Source: Selaginella tamariscina
Lineage: Eukaryota; Streptophyta; Lycopodiopsida; Selaginellales; Selaginellaceae
NCBI GenBank assembly: GCA_003024785.1
Contig: PUQB01000609.1
Span: forward strand, 1-64,000
Direction: 5' to 3'
Length of the DNA: 64,000 bases
Part shown: one piece after another, positions 12,048-24,431 of the stretch
Numbering within the stretch: the stretch's first letter is position 1
Layout of the letters: the number at the start of each line of letters is the position of its first letter
Translations under genes and position numbers: made by a program
Notes under the pieces: model-generated
Database searches by the model: none
Seen by the model: only the letters and a program-made list of their open reading frames with translations
What the model was told of the DNA's origin: nothing

Positions 12048-12125
12048 TGTTTAGGGTTTTTCAGCACTCTTTTAAGGTTTTTACATCTCGATCGCGACCT
12101 AACCCTAATTCGACCATTCGAATAT
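12048..12125 (-). promoter_or_regulatory. Telo-box upstream of copy 1 start
   Basis: On the minus strand AAACCCTAA lies at 12051-12059, ten bases before the ATG. A further TTAGGGTTAG-like motif sits near 12103-12113. Telo-boxes (AAACCCTA) are common in 5' regions of plant housekeeping and ribosomal genes. This favours 12041 as the start. The next ATG, in MPDRGP, is 12 bases further in. Confidence 0.5.
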
Positions 12126-12239
12126 TCTTGCATCCATCTGACGGCTGGGATTAGCCAGTTAGAGGAGGCATATACAAGCGATAACAAATTCAAGAAAACA
12201 AAACAATTTGCTCAGAAGGGAAAACAAAGAAGAAACCGA

Positions 12240-13440
12240 CACACAAATGATAAGTACTATATAGTATTCCACACACACACAGTTAATTAACCTTCTTATC
12301 GACAAAGTCACCCTGTGAGAACACTCAAACGGATCAGAAGGAAAAATGGAGCTTTCTCAGGCCAAGTTTCATCCATATAATGTAAAATGATGGAGGATTC
12401 AGCCGATGGGGAATTATAATAACTTTGTTGCCAACTTATTTTAGAGGATATTGTTTTCCCAAATGGTACAATAATTTGACTTCAATAATACTAACAAGTT
12501 TATATTAACTTTTTAATTGCTTTAGGGTTGAGAATCGTTTTATATTTGTTACATTTCCTTAATTAATAACTTAGGCCCACTTTCCACTAGCTCATGCTTA
12601 TTTAGCCCTTTATAAATTATAAAAATGTTACATCATCAGTAATAAGCCCACTTTCCACTAGCTTGTGCTTATTTAACCGTTTGTAAATTAAAAAAAATGT
12701 CACATCATTAATAATAATTACACTCTACAATGGTTAATTAAATTAAAATTAAACTATGGTTAATGAATTTTTTTATATTAATTAGGGTTTTTGGGATTGA
12801 AGATATAAATACATTTAACATACACATGTTATCAAAATTAATATATTATTTTATATATATATTTGCTATATGAGAGAATATATCTATGTTCATATGTGTC
12901 ACTTATGTTCATATATATATATATATATATACACATTTGTTGGGCATGTTGTAGTACTATATAGCACCTACATAGAAGTGTAGGAGATCAAATTAAAATT
13001 CATGTATATATATATATATATATGTTTCAAAGACAATGTACATATAGTTATATATAGATTAAATATATACATATTGCATATTGTACATTGTGTGTATAAG
13101 AATCATGTGCAACTCTTTACGTGTGTGGATGTGTGATTTCTTTATATGACATTTATTGTAAAGACCTAAGAGTAAATTACATGAGAAAAATATAAATATA
13201 TTAATGGGTAACCTTTGTCAATTTATAAGTTAATATATATTGTGCTCATATATATAATACAAAAGTATATGCATGTATTAATTGTATTAAATGGTGTAGT
13301 GATTCTTGTGTATATTAAATATTTAATCTATAAACATAAATTATAGTTTTTCAATTAAAGTCAACATTCTCTATATATATATATATATATATAAAGTTAT
13401 ATATTTTTTCAAGTATCTTCAACTGAGATCCATTGGATGT
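12240..13440. repeat. Direct repeat of 16400-16590 plus 19540-20650
   Basis: The first part (12240-12410, with 'ATGATGGAGGATTCAGC') matches 16400-16580. The rest (12410-13440, with 'TTTAATTGCTTTAGGGTTGA') matches 19540-20650. The second copy is split by about 2.95 kb containing a LTR element and a coding-like segment. The sequence is AT-rich with TATATA runs (12910-12940, 13003-13022, 13370-13393). No gene is visible. Confidence 0.75.
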
Positions 13441-13564
13441 TCCCCACGCTCATGTAATATCTACGTTCTTGTTTTCAAGACTTTGTGTGTACATATCAAA
13501 CAAATGCATATGCATATATAAAACATATCAAAATACACACACACATATATACATATATATGCAT

Positions 13565-15930
13565 GTTGTAACTAAAATGAGCATGAGACATGAAAATGGG
13601 AATATAAAATAAATTTTTAATTAATACTTAAGTTTTAATTATTAATTAATTATTTAATAAATATATAATTAAGCCTTAAATATTAATTAATTAACAAATT
13701 AATCCTTCATTAACCTTACTTAGTAAGGAATATTCCTAAAATATCTTAGAATATTTGTATTATTCTTCATTGTAAAAATATTTATAATAATTAAAAAATA
13801 CTATCAAGAAAATCTCCTCATTTTGTCTAAGTCATCACTTTCCGATTAATCGAATCATTTTGATAAATATCTTCTTAACACTTTCACGAATGCAGTTAGG
13901 AGTTGCCATCCTTGTTAATACATAAGTTGTGATAATAACAGGAGTAGACTTATTTAAAAAATGACGTTCCTTAATAATAATATTGTAGAGTGCCCGGTTA
14001 CTCTCCTTTAATTTATAAAATTCAAAATCACGAGAAAGAAAGCATCAGGATATGTTTTATATGATGGATATTGCTCACAAAAGTTTTCAAGATTCTTCTT
14101 TTTGAGGCACGTATCCAAATAGTTCACTAGCTCATTCATGGTATTAATATCAGAATATGGGTTGAAAGTGATTGGATGGATACAAGCAATGTTTTGGTTG
14201 AGTTTAGTCTTTTGAGGAGAGTAGTTTACCACTAAGATATGTGCATTCTTCATTATCTTTAACTGATTGATCCACCAATAAAACCCAATTAATCTTTCAT
14301 TCTTAAAGAAGTATGGCTTGCTTTTCTTTCTTACATCGTAGAATTCAAGAGGTTTATAACATATTCGCTAATCAAAAATTCAATCTTTATGAATCACCTT
14401 TTTTGTAACACTACAATGTTTGTTAAGCAAATTCAATAGCGGTGTCAAGTTGTGAAACTGCATGCATGGCAAAATCCCCACAAGTGCACTCATCTCCTTA
14501 AGTTTTCGAAAGAGACAGTCCAACCCTAAACAAAATGATATCATGTCGAAATTTATCATGACAACAAATGAAATTTCCCTGTTTAATTTCTTTTTCTTTG
14601 TCCTCAGGCCTTTGTCGATGAAATAAAACACCATTGACATCTAACAACACAATATGATCATGGGTAACAAGGGGTAGCGTTGCCTCTCGAATGCTTTACA
14701 ACTCACTTGTTTGGTCCCTTTCACATTTATCCTTTGATGCTATATTGTTGCCGATCCCTTTATCATTTACTTGTACACCATCTTACAAGATTTAGATATT
14801 ACAGACGCTGAAGAAAGTGATTTAGGAATTGAAGGTAATAGAAATAGTGATGCAAAAACTGAAGTGGTCCCCATAGTAAGGATGTTTTGAGCTGCATTAT
14901 TATCTATTTCCTACATGAACTCTGTCATTCTGACATGTGGCACAAGAAATTTTTGCCAAAACCCTCTCTTACCTCATGCCACTGCTGAAAATCCATGTTC
15001 TCAACTGTTTCATTACATCTGCAAAACAATAATTAGTTGGCCTTATAATTAGCAAGGTATATTATTTACCTTGTTAATGTGTGACCCATGTTTGAACTAA
15101 AAGCTTCTTTAATCCTTGAGAATTTATTTTTGTACAAATATAAACGAAATATATAAAAATGCCTTATGATACACTCATTTACAACTATTCGTCACTTTAA
15201 CAATTCATTAACAATTCTTCTTCGCTGTTACCTTTTGAGTAAGACGAAGAAGGTTTTAGCCACTTGGAAGATCATTCAACATCTTCCATTTCTTCTGTTG
15301 ATGTTTCCATCGTCAATGGAGTAAGTGAATGTTCTGTACTCCTTGAGATAACTTCTGGTCTAATATCTAGTTCAAGATCGTTCTCAGACTCCGACATTGA
15401 ACCAAATTCCTTCTTAGAGCTATTGTACTTCTCGGGAGAGAACTTTCTCAAATACTCCTGTATGGGTTTGTTAGGGTAGTCAGTTGAGAACCTCTCTATC
15501 CACTTATTCAAGTCATCAACCATGGTCTTATCCTTTTCAATGGCAAACACACACGTATCCCGAAGGTAACACTCCTTCAAAACGGATCCCCTAGTGCAGT
15601 AGTAAAATCCCATGCATCACTATGAAGACCCCTGATCAAATTGACGATGCTCTGTGCAATCTGACTTGTAATGTTTGGATTGTTGAATACGTCCTTTTCA
15701 GCTATCGGTGTATCGGTGTATCGGATGGAGGTTCATGCCCGTTGGAATGAAAACAGATGCTTGGCCAATCATTTGAAAATTTGAAATTGTTTGGCGCATT
15801 CCTAACAACCAAGTGAACAACCGTATCAATACACTTAGAATCAGCATCGTTTATATAAAATCCAGTCCAACGATGTTTATTTTTCTTAAGGCAAAAGTAT
15901 TGGTGACATGAGCAAAAATGAAGAAATAAA
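13565..15930 (-). pseudogene. HAD/FCP1-like phosphatase pseudogene, copy 2
   Basis: An inverted, better preserved copy of 2225-4395. Reading down the minus strand: HQYFCLKKNKHRWTGFYIND (near 15910-15850), KDKTMVDDLNKWIERF (near 15530), an intron-like gap ending TTTTGCAG (near 15020), then HIVLLDVNGVL (about 14625-14660), KEMSALVGILPCMQFHNL, and ILVVNYSPQK (about 14214-14240), followed by NELVNYLDTCL. LLDVNGVL and the SP motif match plant FCP1-like HAD phosphatases, but DDSP has become NYSP and single-base frameshifts are frequent. An additional exon may lie near 15985-16100. The N-terminal half is not recognised. Not functional as read. Confidence 0.6.
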
Positions 15931-16189
15931 TACCTGAAAACGTAAGTATTAGCAAAGCGTGCAAAAATTCAATAATAAATACCTTCTTTGTACATGCTTG
16001 CACGGCTAAGTTTTTCCACCAAATCCTCTAGTACCTTATCTGACGAAGGATTTTTTTACACCCGCTGATCCATCATGAACATTTGAAACGGTTTCCTATA
16101 AGAAGTGATGTTAAAAAACTTATTGTATTGTGGGTTATCTCTATTACATCATACGTGCGTGTGTGTACGAATGAGATGATTTGAAATAA

Positions 16190-16375
16190 TTGAGGATATC
16201 CACAAATCCCATGCTCTCACCTCCAAAAAACGGACCCTTAGCGAACTTCTTTGCTAAACCATCTTAACTGTCATAAGGCTCTCATAAAAGTCTTTCTTGT
16301 CGGCTGCTTTTGCATCTTCTTCAGTTGCACGAACATACCACATCACGGACTCAAATATCTATTAAAAAAACATCA
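16190..16375 (-). pseudogene. Glutathione S-transferase C-terminal fragment
   Basis: The minus strand reads YVRATEEDAKAADKKDFYES, then a one-base frame change, then AKKFAKGPFFGGESMGFVDI. The PFFGG(E/D).(I/M)G.VDI pattern is typical of the C-terminal domain of plant tau/lambda-type GSTs. No N-terminal thioredoxin-fold half is visible. It lies directly upstream of HAD-like copy 2 on the same strand, with GST exons otherwise missing. Confidence 0.55.
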
Positions 16376-16589
16376 TACACACACACAAAGGTATATATAT
16401 CCAATAAATGTAAAAAGGAATAAGTACTATATAGTATTCCACACACACACACAATTAATTTAACCTTTTTATCAACAAAGTCACCCTAGAACCATTGGTG
16501 AGAACGCTCAAACGGATTAGAAAAAAAAATGGAGCTTTCTTAGGCCACATAATGTAAAATGATGGAGGATTCAGCAATGAGTTTGCCAT

Positions 16590-16967
16590 TATGGATTAGA
16601 ACATGGATCTTCTTGCGAAGAGGATTTGAATCCAGGAGCAATTTGCTCTTATTTTTTAGATTCTGAAGGGGATGTCATATTTGATACCTTTGAGCTCCAG
16701 AGAGATATGTGCTCGCATGCCGAATGGAGTTGTCCATGCTATGAGGAGCTTTACTTCTTCATGTGGCATTTCTGCAATGTGAAATATGCACTTGTTGCCT
16801 TTCTGCTATGGCTTGGTTATATAACTTGTTTATATATGAAGTTTCTAGAAGAAGATGACAACCCATTTTAGTTTTTATGATCTTTTCGATCTGGTGACTC
16901 TAAAATTGCATTGTAAGACCATAAGGTCAATGGTCATAGGAGAAATTTAATTTGTAATATGACACTT
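16590..16967 (+). other. Coding-like segment of unknown identity
   Basis: The frame at 16626-16871 encodes 81 residues with [19 protein letters not shown] and a hydrophobic stretch ALVAFLLWLGYITCLYM. It is missing from the sister repeat at 12.4 kb, where flanks equivalent to 16580 and 19540 lie close together. Either this segment was inserted here or it was lost there. I do not recognise the family. Confidence 0.3.
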
Positions 16968-19354
16968 TGGTCGTCTCAACCTTGCATGGGTGGACTGTTG
17001 TGTTCCCTAGATGTGGAGTCGCCAGAGTGTTGTTGCCAACGCCCACCTCCAGACATGCAAGGGGGATCCGCATGGAGCCTCTCGGTGGTTGTGCGCCTGA
17101 AGGGAGTTCCTCTGATGTAGTCCACCCTTCTGGTCGCTAGACGAATTGGGTTCGTTGGGTCTGGCGGCGGATGGAACGTCGTGGTTGTCTACGGGCTCCA
17201 TGGCCGGCAACTAGCCAATGATCACCTTGTAAAATATTATGGAGGAGAAGAACTAGAATCTATTCAGGAAAGAAGAATACTTCTACCTCCCATACGAAGG
17301 GTAAGAGTCTATTTAGCTATGCTAAGATCTATGCTACATTGGGTTGGGTGCTCCCTAGCTATTGGTGCAGCCAAGGGCGCCCATGTTGTTTGTTGCTATG
17401 GAGAGACTACTAAAAACCCTATATGAATGTATGTTCCTATGTGGATCAATCCCCATGTGTTGAAGCTGATCTCCTTTTATAGTCTGATCGACACTTGCCA
17501 CATGGTCCAATAATTGGCAATCAACCATGTCACCATCATTCACCTACTTCCTGGAATCTTATGATGGCCACCTATATCGTCCTTCCTCATGATGACTTAC
17601 CGCCATCACTGCCATAACTAGGGCTTATAATGCCCCTAGTTGTCCTCCCATGGACCTTTGGCCTTCCTCCTAGGACCTCCGCACCTCCTCCGTGGGACCC
17701 CGCACCTTCTCCACTAGACCCCCGCACCTCCTCTACGGGACCCCCGCACCTTCTCCACGGGACCCCACACCTTCTCCACGGGACCCCCACACCTCCTCTA
17801 CGGGACCCCCACACCTTCTTCTGGGACCTTTGCACCTCCTCTACGGGACCACCGCACCTCCTCTACAGGACCACCACACTTCTCCCGGGACCTTTGGTTG
17901 TCCCCTTGCGGACCTCCACCTTGTTGCTGAAGAGCACCTAGCCATCAACCATATGCCCGGACTTAATCCTAGCCACGTCCCAAAGCCATGGCATACATAG
18001 TATCATGCCTCAATAATCACCTATTCTCGAATTCCATCATCCGACACTTATGTTGCCTTCTCCACTCTTCCAAAGTTGTTCACCGGATCTTAGATCGTCT
18101 GAGGTCCATGCTCCACCAATCACTCCCCTCACTATCTAGGTCTTGTGTCGTCGTTGTGCCATGCTCCCTCCCTACGGGGACGGGCATCAACCGTTTGTTG
18201 CCCATGTGCAGCTACACTAGTGTAATCGTAGGTCCTCTTGTTTGGCATTCTGATCTTCCCTCTGGTTGGGTGGCGAGTTGTCCTCCTCCATCCACCTCTG
18301 TCGTGGTTCATCAATCATTGTTCACCCGGTGTGTTGCTTCCTTAGCTTAGTTGGCTAGCTGTAGGTTGCTCTGTTGCCATGATGGTGGGAGATCTTCTGT
18401 TGGTGGGAGCTCTTGTTGACTAGGAGATCTTCAGTTGGTGGGAGATCTCTTCCCACAATTACCTAAGCTAATCTCCTCGCTACCTATCCTAGAGGTGATA
18501 CATACCTTCCTAGTGTGGTCGACCCATATCCCCAGTGGAGTCGCCATAAATGGTCGTCTCAACCTTGCATGAGTGGACTATTGTGTTCCCTAGATGTGGA
18601 GTTGCCAGAGCGTTGTTGCCAACACCCACCTCTAGACATGCGCATGGAGCCTCTCGGCAGCTGTGCGCCTGGAGGGAGTTCCTCTGATGTAGTCCACCCT
18701 TCTAGTTGCTAGACGAATTGGGTTCGTTGGGTTTGGTGGCGGATGGAACGTTGTGGCTATATGCGGGCTCCCATGGCCGACAACCAGCCAATGATCACCT
18801 TGTAACATATTATGGAGGAGAATAACTAGAATCTATTTAGGAAAGAAGAATACTTCCACCTCCCATACGAAGGGGAAGAGCCTATCTAGCTATGCTAAGA
18901 TCTATGCTACATTGGGTTGGGCACTCCCTAGCTATTGGTGCAGCCAGGGGCGCCCATGTTGTTTGCTACTGTAGGAGAGCCTCTAAGAACCCTATATGAA
19001 TGTATGTTCTTATGTGGATTGACCCCCCCTGTGTTGAAGCCGATCTTTTTTATAGTCTAATCGACACTTGCCACATGGTCCAATGGTTGGCAATCAACCA
19101 TTCACCTACTTCTTGGAATCTTAACCTATATCGTCCTTCCTCATGATGACTTACCGCCGTCACCGCCATAACTAGGGCTCATAATGCCTCTAGTTGTCCT
19201 CCCATGGACCTTTGGCCTTCCTCCTGGCTCCTCTGTGGGACCCCCGGACCTTCTTTCAAGACCTCCGCACCTCCTCTGCGGGACCCCCGCACCTTCTCCC
19301 GGAACCTTTGGTTGTCCCCTTGCAGACCTCTGAGGAGCACCTAGCTGTCAACCA
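16968..19354 (-). mobile_element. Non-autonomous LTR retrotransposon with perfect target-site duplication
   Basis: Direct repeats 16968-17951 and 18551-19354 both begin TGGTCGTC and end CAACCA. The element is flanked by identical CACTT at 16963-16967 and 19355-19359. On the minus strand the internal region begins TTTATGGCGACTCCACTGG (just below 18551), which looks like the TGGCGACTC-type plant primer-binding site, so the right LTR is the 5' LTR. A TATAAAA box lies on the minus strand near 17475 in the left LTR. The 599-bp internal part codes for nothing recognisable. It therefore resembles a TRIM/LARD-like parasite of an autonomous family. The LTRs differ mainly in a minisatellite. Confidence 0.85.
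17655..17900. repeat. Minisatellite inside the left LTR
   Basis: About nine imperfect units of roughly 25-27 bp (core GGGACCCCCGCACCTCCTC) lie here. The right LTR has only about four (19225-19310). Proline-rich open frames over it on the plus strand and Gly/Val-rich ones on the minus strand are repeat by-products. The copy-number difference explains most of the 180-bp LTR length difference. Confidence 0.75.
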
Positions 19355-19539
19355 CACTTGCATTGTGGACAATATAAGAAAAATGAAAATAAAAGCTTGA
19401 TTCCTTAAGGAAGAGAACTTCCAACCATTTCAATGGCTCTTATTGCTCTCAAGCAACATTACTATAAAGGCCAAAGTTTTTTATGTTCTTTAGTATGTAT
19501 TTGTACCTTTTTATGGAGCTCCAAATCATAAAATGTATC

Positions 19540-20098
19540 ATTTTAACTACTATAGTTAAGGAGTTGCCAACTTGTTTTATAGGATATTGTTTTTCCAAAT
19601 GGTACGACAATTTGACTTTATCAATACTAGCAAGTTCATATTAACTTTTTAATTGCTTTAGGGTTGAGAATATTTTTATATTTGTTACATTTCCTTAGTC
19701 AATAACGTAGGCCCACTTTCCACTAGCTCGGTTTTATTTAGCACCTTGTAAATTAAAAAAATGTTACATCATTAATAATAAGGCCCACTTTTCACTAGTT
19801 AGTGCTTATTTAGCCCTTCATAAATTAAAAAAAAATTGTCACATCATTAATAATAATTACCACCATAGTTTTACTTTAAAGTGGTTAACTGAATTAAAAA
19901 TTAAATTATTATTTAGCCATGGTTAATGGGTTTTTTTTATATTAATTAGGGTTTTTGGGATTGAAGATATAAATACATTTAACATACACATGTTATAAAA
20001 AATAATGCATATTGTTTTATATGTATATGACATAAACATGTTTGCTATATGAGAGAATATATCTATGTTCATATGTGTGCATCATGTTCACTTATGTT

Positions 20099-20133
<35 letters not shown>

Positions 20134-20660
20134 ATACATACACATGTTTGTGTGGGCATGTTGTAGTACTATATAGCACCTACATAAAAGTGTAAGAGAT
20201 CAAATTAAGATTCATGTATATACATATATGTTTCAAAAACGATGTACATATAATTAATATAGATTAAATATATACATATCAAAAACCATGCATATTGTAC
20301 ATTGTGTGTATAAAAATCATGTGCAACTGTTTACATGTGTGGGTGTGTGGTTTTTTATATGACATTTATTATAAAGACCTGAGAGTAAATTATATGAAGA
20401 AAATAAAAATAAAAATATATTAACGGGTAGCCTTTGTTAATTTATAAGTCAATGTATATTGTGCTCATATATATGATACAAAAGTATATGTATGTGTTAA
20501 TTGTATCAAATGGTGTAATGATTCTTATGTATATTAAATATTTAATCTATAAACATAATTTCAGTTAAAGTCGACATTCTCTTATATATATATATATATA
20601 TATAAAGTTATATATTTTTTCAAGTATCTTCAACTGAAATCCATTGGATGTTCCCACACA
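19540..20660. repeat. Second copy of the 12.4-13.4 kb AT-rich repeat
   Basis: Aligned by eye from GTTGCCAAC(T) near 19562 to CCATTGGATGTTCCC near 20655. There are no coding signs. It ends shortly before truncated SAM/NTPase/PHD gene copy 3. The stretch 20660-21480 after it is plain AT-rich sequence in which I see nothing. Confidence 0.7.
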
Positions 20661-21479
20661 ATATATATAAACACACACACACCGCACATACAAGTATATA
20701 TGTGGCTTACATGGATGAGATCTTCGACATTGGTGCATTTGAGTGCAAACTTGCATGTAACTTTAATAACAAATCCAAAGTTTGAGGAGATCATTATGTT
20801 TTTACACTTCTTAATATAAATGAGTTTCTTTCAAAGATCGTGAGGCTCCACTTTTATCCATCTGCCCACTTCTTGAATGTTGGTTTTTACTTTTTAATTC
20901 TAAGTTTTACAAGACCATGTTTACTTAATTTTAATTAGTTTATGAATTATCTTATCATTATTTTTAGTAATATTAATTAGAAGTAACTTATGCATTAAAT
21001 TTTGACTCTTATTATGATATTATTTTAAACGATGCAACTCTTAAAGAATAATTTTGGTACAAGATAATGAATGAAACTAATTATATATATATGAATCTTA
21101 AGACACTCTTTGGCATGATTAAGTTTATAATTTAATGTGATAAACAATTATTCAAGAGGCACTAATAATACAACATTAATAAGTAGCTTTTTTTATTTTC
21201 TTTATTTTTGTTAATCTTTTTGTTCCTTTTTCTAAGGTGTATAAAACTGGCTCCTTCAAGTAGTTTATATGGATTAAAATATTAATAATTAATGATATTT
21301 ATTAATAATTAAGCATTAATAACACATTGATAAATATATAAATTAAAACTTGAACATTGTTTATGATGTTTAAATTAAAGTTAAAATTATATCACATTTG
21401 TCAAGACTCAATTGAGAATTTAGAATAAAATTAAAAATAACAATACTTAACTAAGCAATTTTTACTTTTTTTTGTTTTG

Positions 21480-22535
21480 ACGACACTACCGAAGGCTTCC
21501 GGATTCCTGCAGTGTCGTCATCGTCATCCAGATCAGTGGCGTTCGCATCGTCAACAACCACATAGATGCGATCACGTATGGACCTGCTTCCCATAAACAA
21601 CTCCAAGTGGGCAAATGTCTCGGCAGCCATGATATCTTCCACGTCCTGCTTGTCGTCAATATAAGCCAGGAGTAGACTATTTCTCATCTCCAGAAAAGGA
21701 TCGTGGACAAACTGCGCACAATCGACGAAGACAATTCGGCGGAAACTGTCCTGAACCTCACCTGCTCAGCATTTTCCTGCTCTACGACCGAGTTTTCCTG
21801 TGATCCGTCATCCTCATCTATGGTGTCCTCCACTTCTTGTGACACCATCTCCTCTTCACCGAATTTCTTGATAGAAAGTACTGGGTGCTTCTGCCGAGCC
21901 TTTGCAAACTTCTGGTGCAGGTCGACAACAGCAGCCATGACAGAAGTCGTTTTTCCCGAGCCTGCAGTGCCAGTAATCACTCCAAAAGAGGGGGCATCCG
22001 TTCGCCTGGGTTCACCATCCTGAGGAAGGAGGCTCTCCAAAATGAAGCTTTTCACGGAAGGAGCGAGAGCACGACCCATGAAGCCAAATGTACGCTTATT
22101 AACCTAACGAAGAACAAAACAGAAAATTGAGCGAGCTTGATATGGTGCATACCTGATCTAGAGACAGCACAGGACGAGGAACAGCGCTGTAGAATTGTTT
22201 CATGTTCCCAAGCTGAAGAGGCCTATGAGCTATTATCTTGTTGTGAACGGATTCCGCGAGACTCACAGAGTCGTATTTTTGTAGCTTAGCTGCAGGGAAA
22301 TGGAGTATTAGATGCTTGGAAATCTGAATCGGCATACCTCTTAGAATACGATCTCGAAGCTGCTCTAGCTCGATGGCCGCCCCAAAGCTCAAACCCAGCT
22401 TGCACCAGTCATCCCTGTTGAGAGTGAGGAATGCCCGCCCGCTGATCTTGTCGCACTCGCGATTTCGCCATCGAAGCCGGGGCATTCTTTCTCCAGAAAC
22501 CGCCCTAGCTCGCTGTAGCTGAGCGATTCCTCCAT
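21480..22535 (-). pseudogene. SAM / P-loop NTPase gene, truncated copy 3
   Basis: It starts with the MEESLSYSELGRFL exon (ATG at 22535), as in copy 2. It then has the AAKLQKYD exon and the NTPase exon with GTAGSGKT. Homology stops abruptly at about 21482, just after GIRKPSV, where AT-rich sequence begins. The REase-like and PHD exons are missing. A 10-base deletion in the SAM exon and an 8-base insertion after the segment EQENAE break the frame. The acidic linker has its own length variant. It is a truncated duplicate, not expected to give a working protein. Confidence 0.85.
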
Positions 22536-22559
22536 GGTTACCCTAAACCGGGCGGTTTA

Positions 22560-23001
22560 CACGTGTGCTTATGTGTATATTATCCATAGAATATAATTTC
22601 AATTATTTTCTTGCATTTGATAATTATGTCCTCGTTTATAACAAAAATAATAATTATGTCCTCGTTTATAACAAAAATAATAATTGTCCTCGTTTATAAC
22701 AAAAATAATAACAATTCAAAATCCGACAAGTTAATAAACATTAAAGTTAAAAAAATATACAATAGTATTGCTTTTAAATCTTGTTAAACACAAGACAGTA
22801 AAAGAAAATTAATTCTGGGGCTTACTTAAATAAGATTAATAAATCAGTCAAATATATTTTTATAGACATATAAATTATGACTTAACGTTTAATATTAAAT
22901 TTCATTGTTATTATTGCAAAATTAGTAAAAATTTATATAGGTGTATATATACATATATCCTAACATACATACATGTGTGTGTGTGTCTCTATATATATAT
23001 G

Positions 23002-23040
<39 letters not shown>
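22560..23040. repeat. Inverted copy of HCF136 upstream flank, distal part
   Basis: This stretch is a diverged reverse complement of about 28120-28530, sharing GTATATTATCCATAG and the TAATTCTGGGGCTTACTTAA phrase. Within it a 30-bp unit with 'TCCTCGTTTATAACAAAAATAA' is repeated three times (22619-22708). It ends in a long TATATA run (22990-23034). Confidence 0.7.
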
Positions 23041-23049
<9 letters not shown>

Positions 23050-23874
23050 AATAGAAAAACGGTATATATACACGTCTTTAAATGGTTTTTCGTATACCAA
23101 CCATGCCAATATACATGATATTTTCTAAACCTCAGCTAAGAAACAGAAAAAAATTTCTGTTTCTTTATAACACACACACATACACATGTCACGCACACAT
23201 ACCATACGCACGCACAAGTTAGAAATAATATCATAAAAGGGACTAAAGAAATAAACAAAACACGTGTTCAAACTATATGAAGACGTGTGATATTACCGTT
23301 TTAATGTGTGTATATACAATGCTGAAACCTAAATTATTAAACCTCACTCTCTTGTTATTTAATTTTAACTATACACATGAACTCAGCATACATGAGGTTT
23401 GTATGAATGTTAATAACCGGTTTTTTATTACGAGTGCTTATTAAAGGTTTGATAATACTGGAATAAGGTTTATTAAATATAGTGAGGACCAGAAATTTCT
23501 TTAAATTTAAGGTACTGTATTATTTTTCTAATATTTGTACGACATTAATTAATAAAAACAATAACGTAAATAAGTATATTTTTTGCAAAATTATTTTTAA
23601 AAAAAATAATAAATAAAAGCAATATGAGCCGTTAAGTAAAATATTACACATTGGGCCTCTTTGTATATATATAACTAAGTAACTAAAATATACCTAGAGC
23701 TCAACCAGTGCATTGATTTTACTTTATGTATATTTACTTTGTGCATATATAAGAATCTATATAACTTAAGTTCTATATTGAAGCACATACAATATTATAC
23801 GTGTACATGCATGTAACGTTTGTGTATAATGTCAATGCAGACATATATATGCATTGTTATGTTTAGACACACAC

Positions 23875-24330
23875 GTGTGTGTGTGTGTGTGTGAATTGTA
23901 ATGCCTGCTGCTGTATTGCCATGTTCCATGTATCTACTTGTTCGTCATGTATACCATATCCATTAGTTTCTAATGTATGTTATGCCCACGTCATATGTAT
24001 TATATTATAATGCACAATTTAATTATGTGTACACGTGTGCATATGTTTATGAATATATTTGTATATAGTGTATGTGTATTTTGAACTTTTTATTTTAAGT
24101 TTCTATATTTATCCATAAAATATAATTTCAATTGTGATAAGATTTCCGTGTTTTCAGATGACGTATTTCTTAATTATGCTCTAGTTTATGAAAAAAAAAA
24201 ACATTTAAAAATCTAATGAAATTGAAATATATAAAATTCAAAGAACAAATGAATAAACATTCAATTCGTTAAATTGCAAAATTAGTAAAAATAATATTTT
24301 CAAATACATACATACATACATATATGTTGT
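23875..24330. repeat. Inverted copy of HCF136 upstream flank and first codons
   Basis: On the minus strand 23890-24010 is about 90% identical by eye to 28590-28712. It includes the HCF136 start codon context and its first seven or so codons (ATGGCAAT-CAGCAGCAGGC). Homology breaks where exon 1 goes on. The distal part also resembles 22560-23000. It could carry an orphan copy of the promoter pointing leftward at the BLE2-like gene's end. Confidence 0.75.
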
Positions 24331-24431
24331 GAATGTCTAAATATAAATAATAACCATAACTAGTTATATAGTATTTATATTTAATTTTTATTCTTACAAT
24401 TGGTCATTTTGTTTTATAAAAAAAAAATACA

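Noticed and set aside
17630..18000. Proline-rich open frames (PPHLL repeats) and their Gly-rich complement
   Set aside because: They come from the minisatellite inside a LTR; the other LTR has fewer units and no matching frame.
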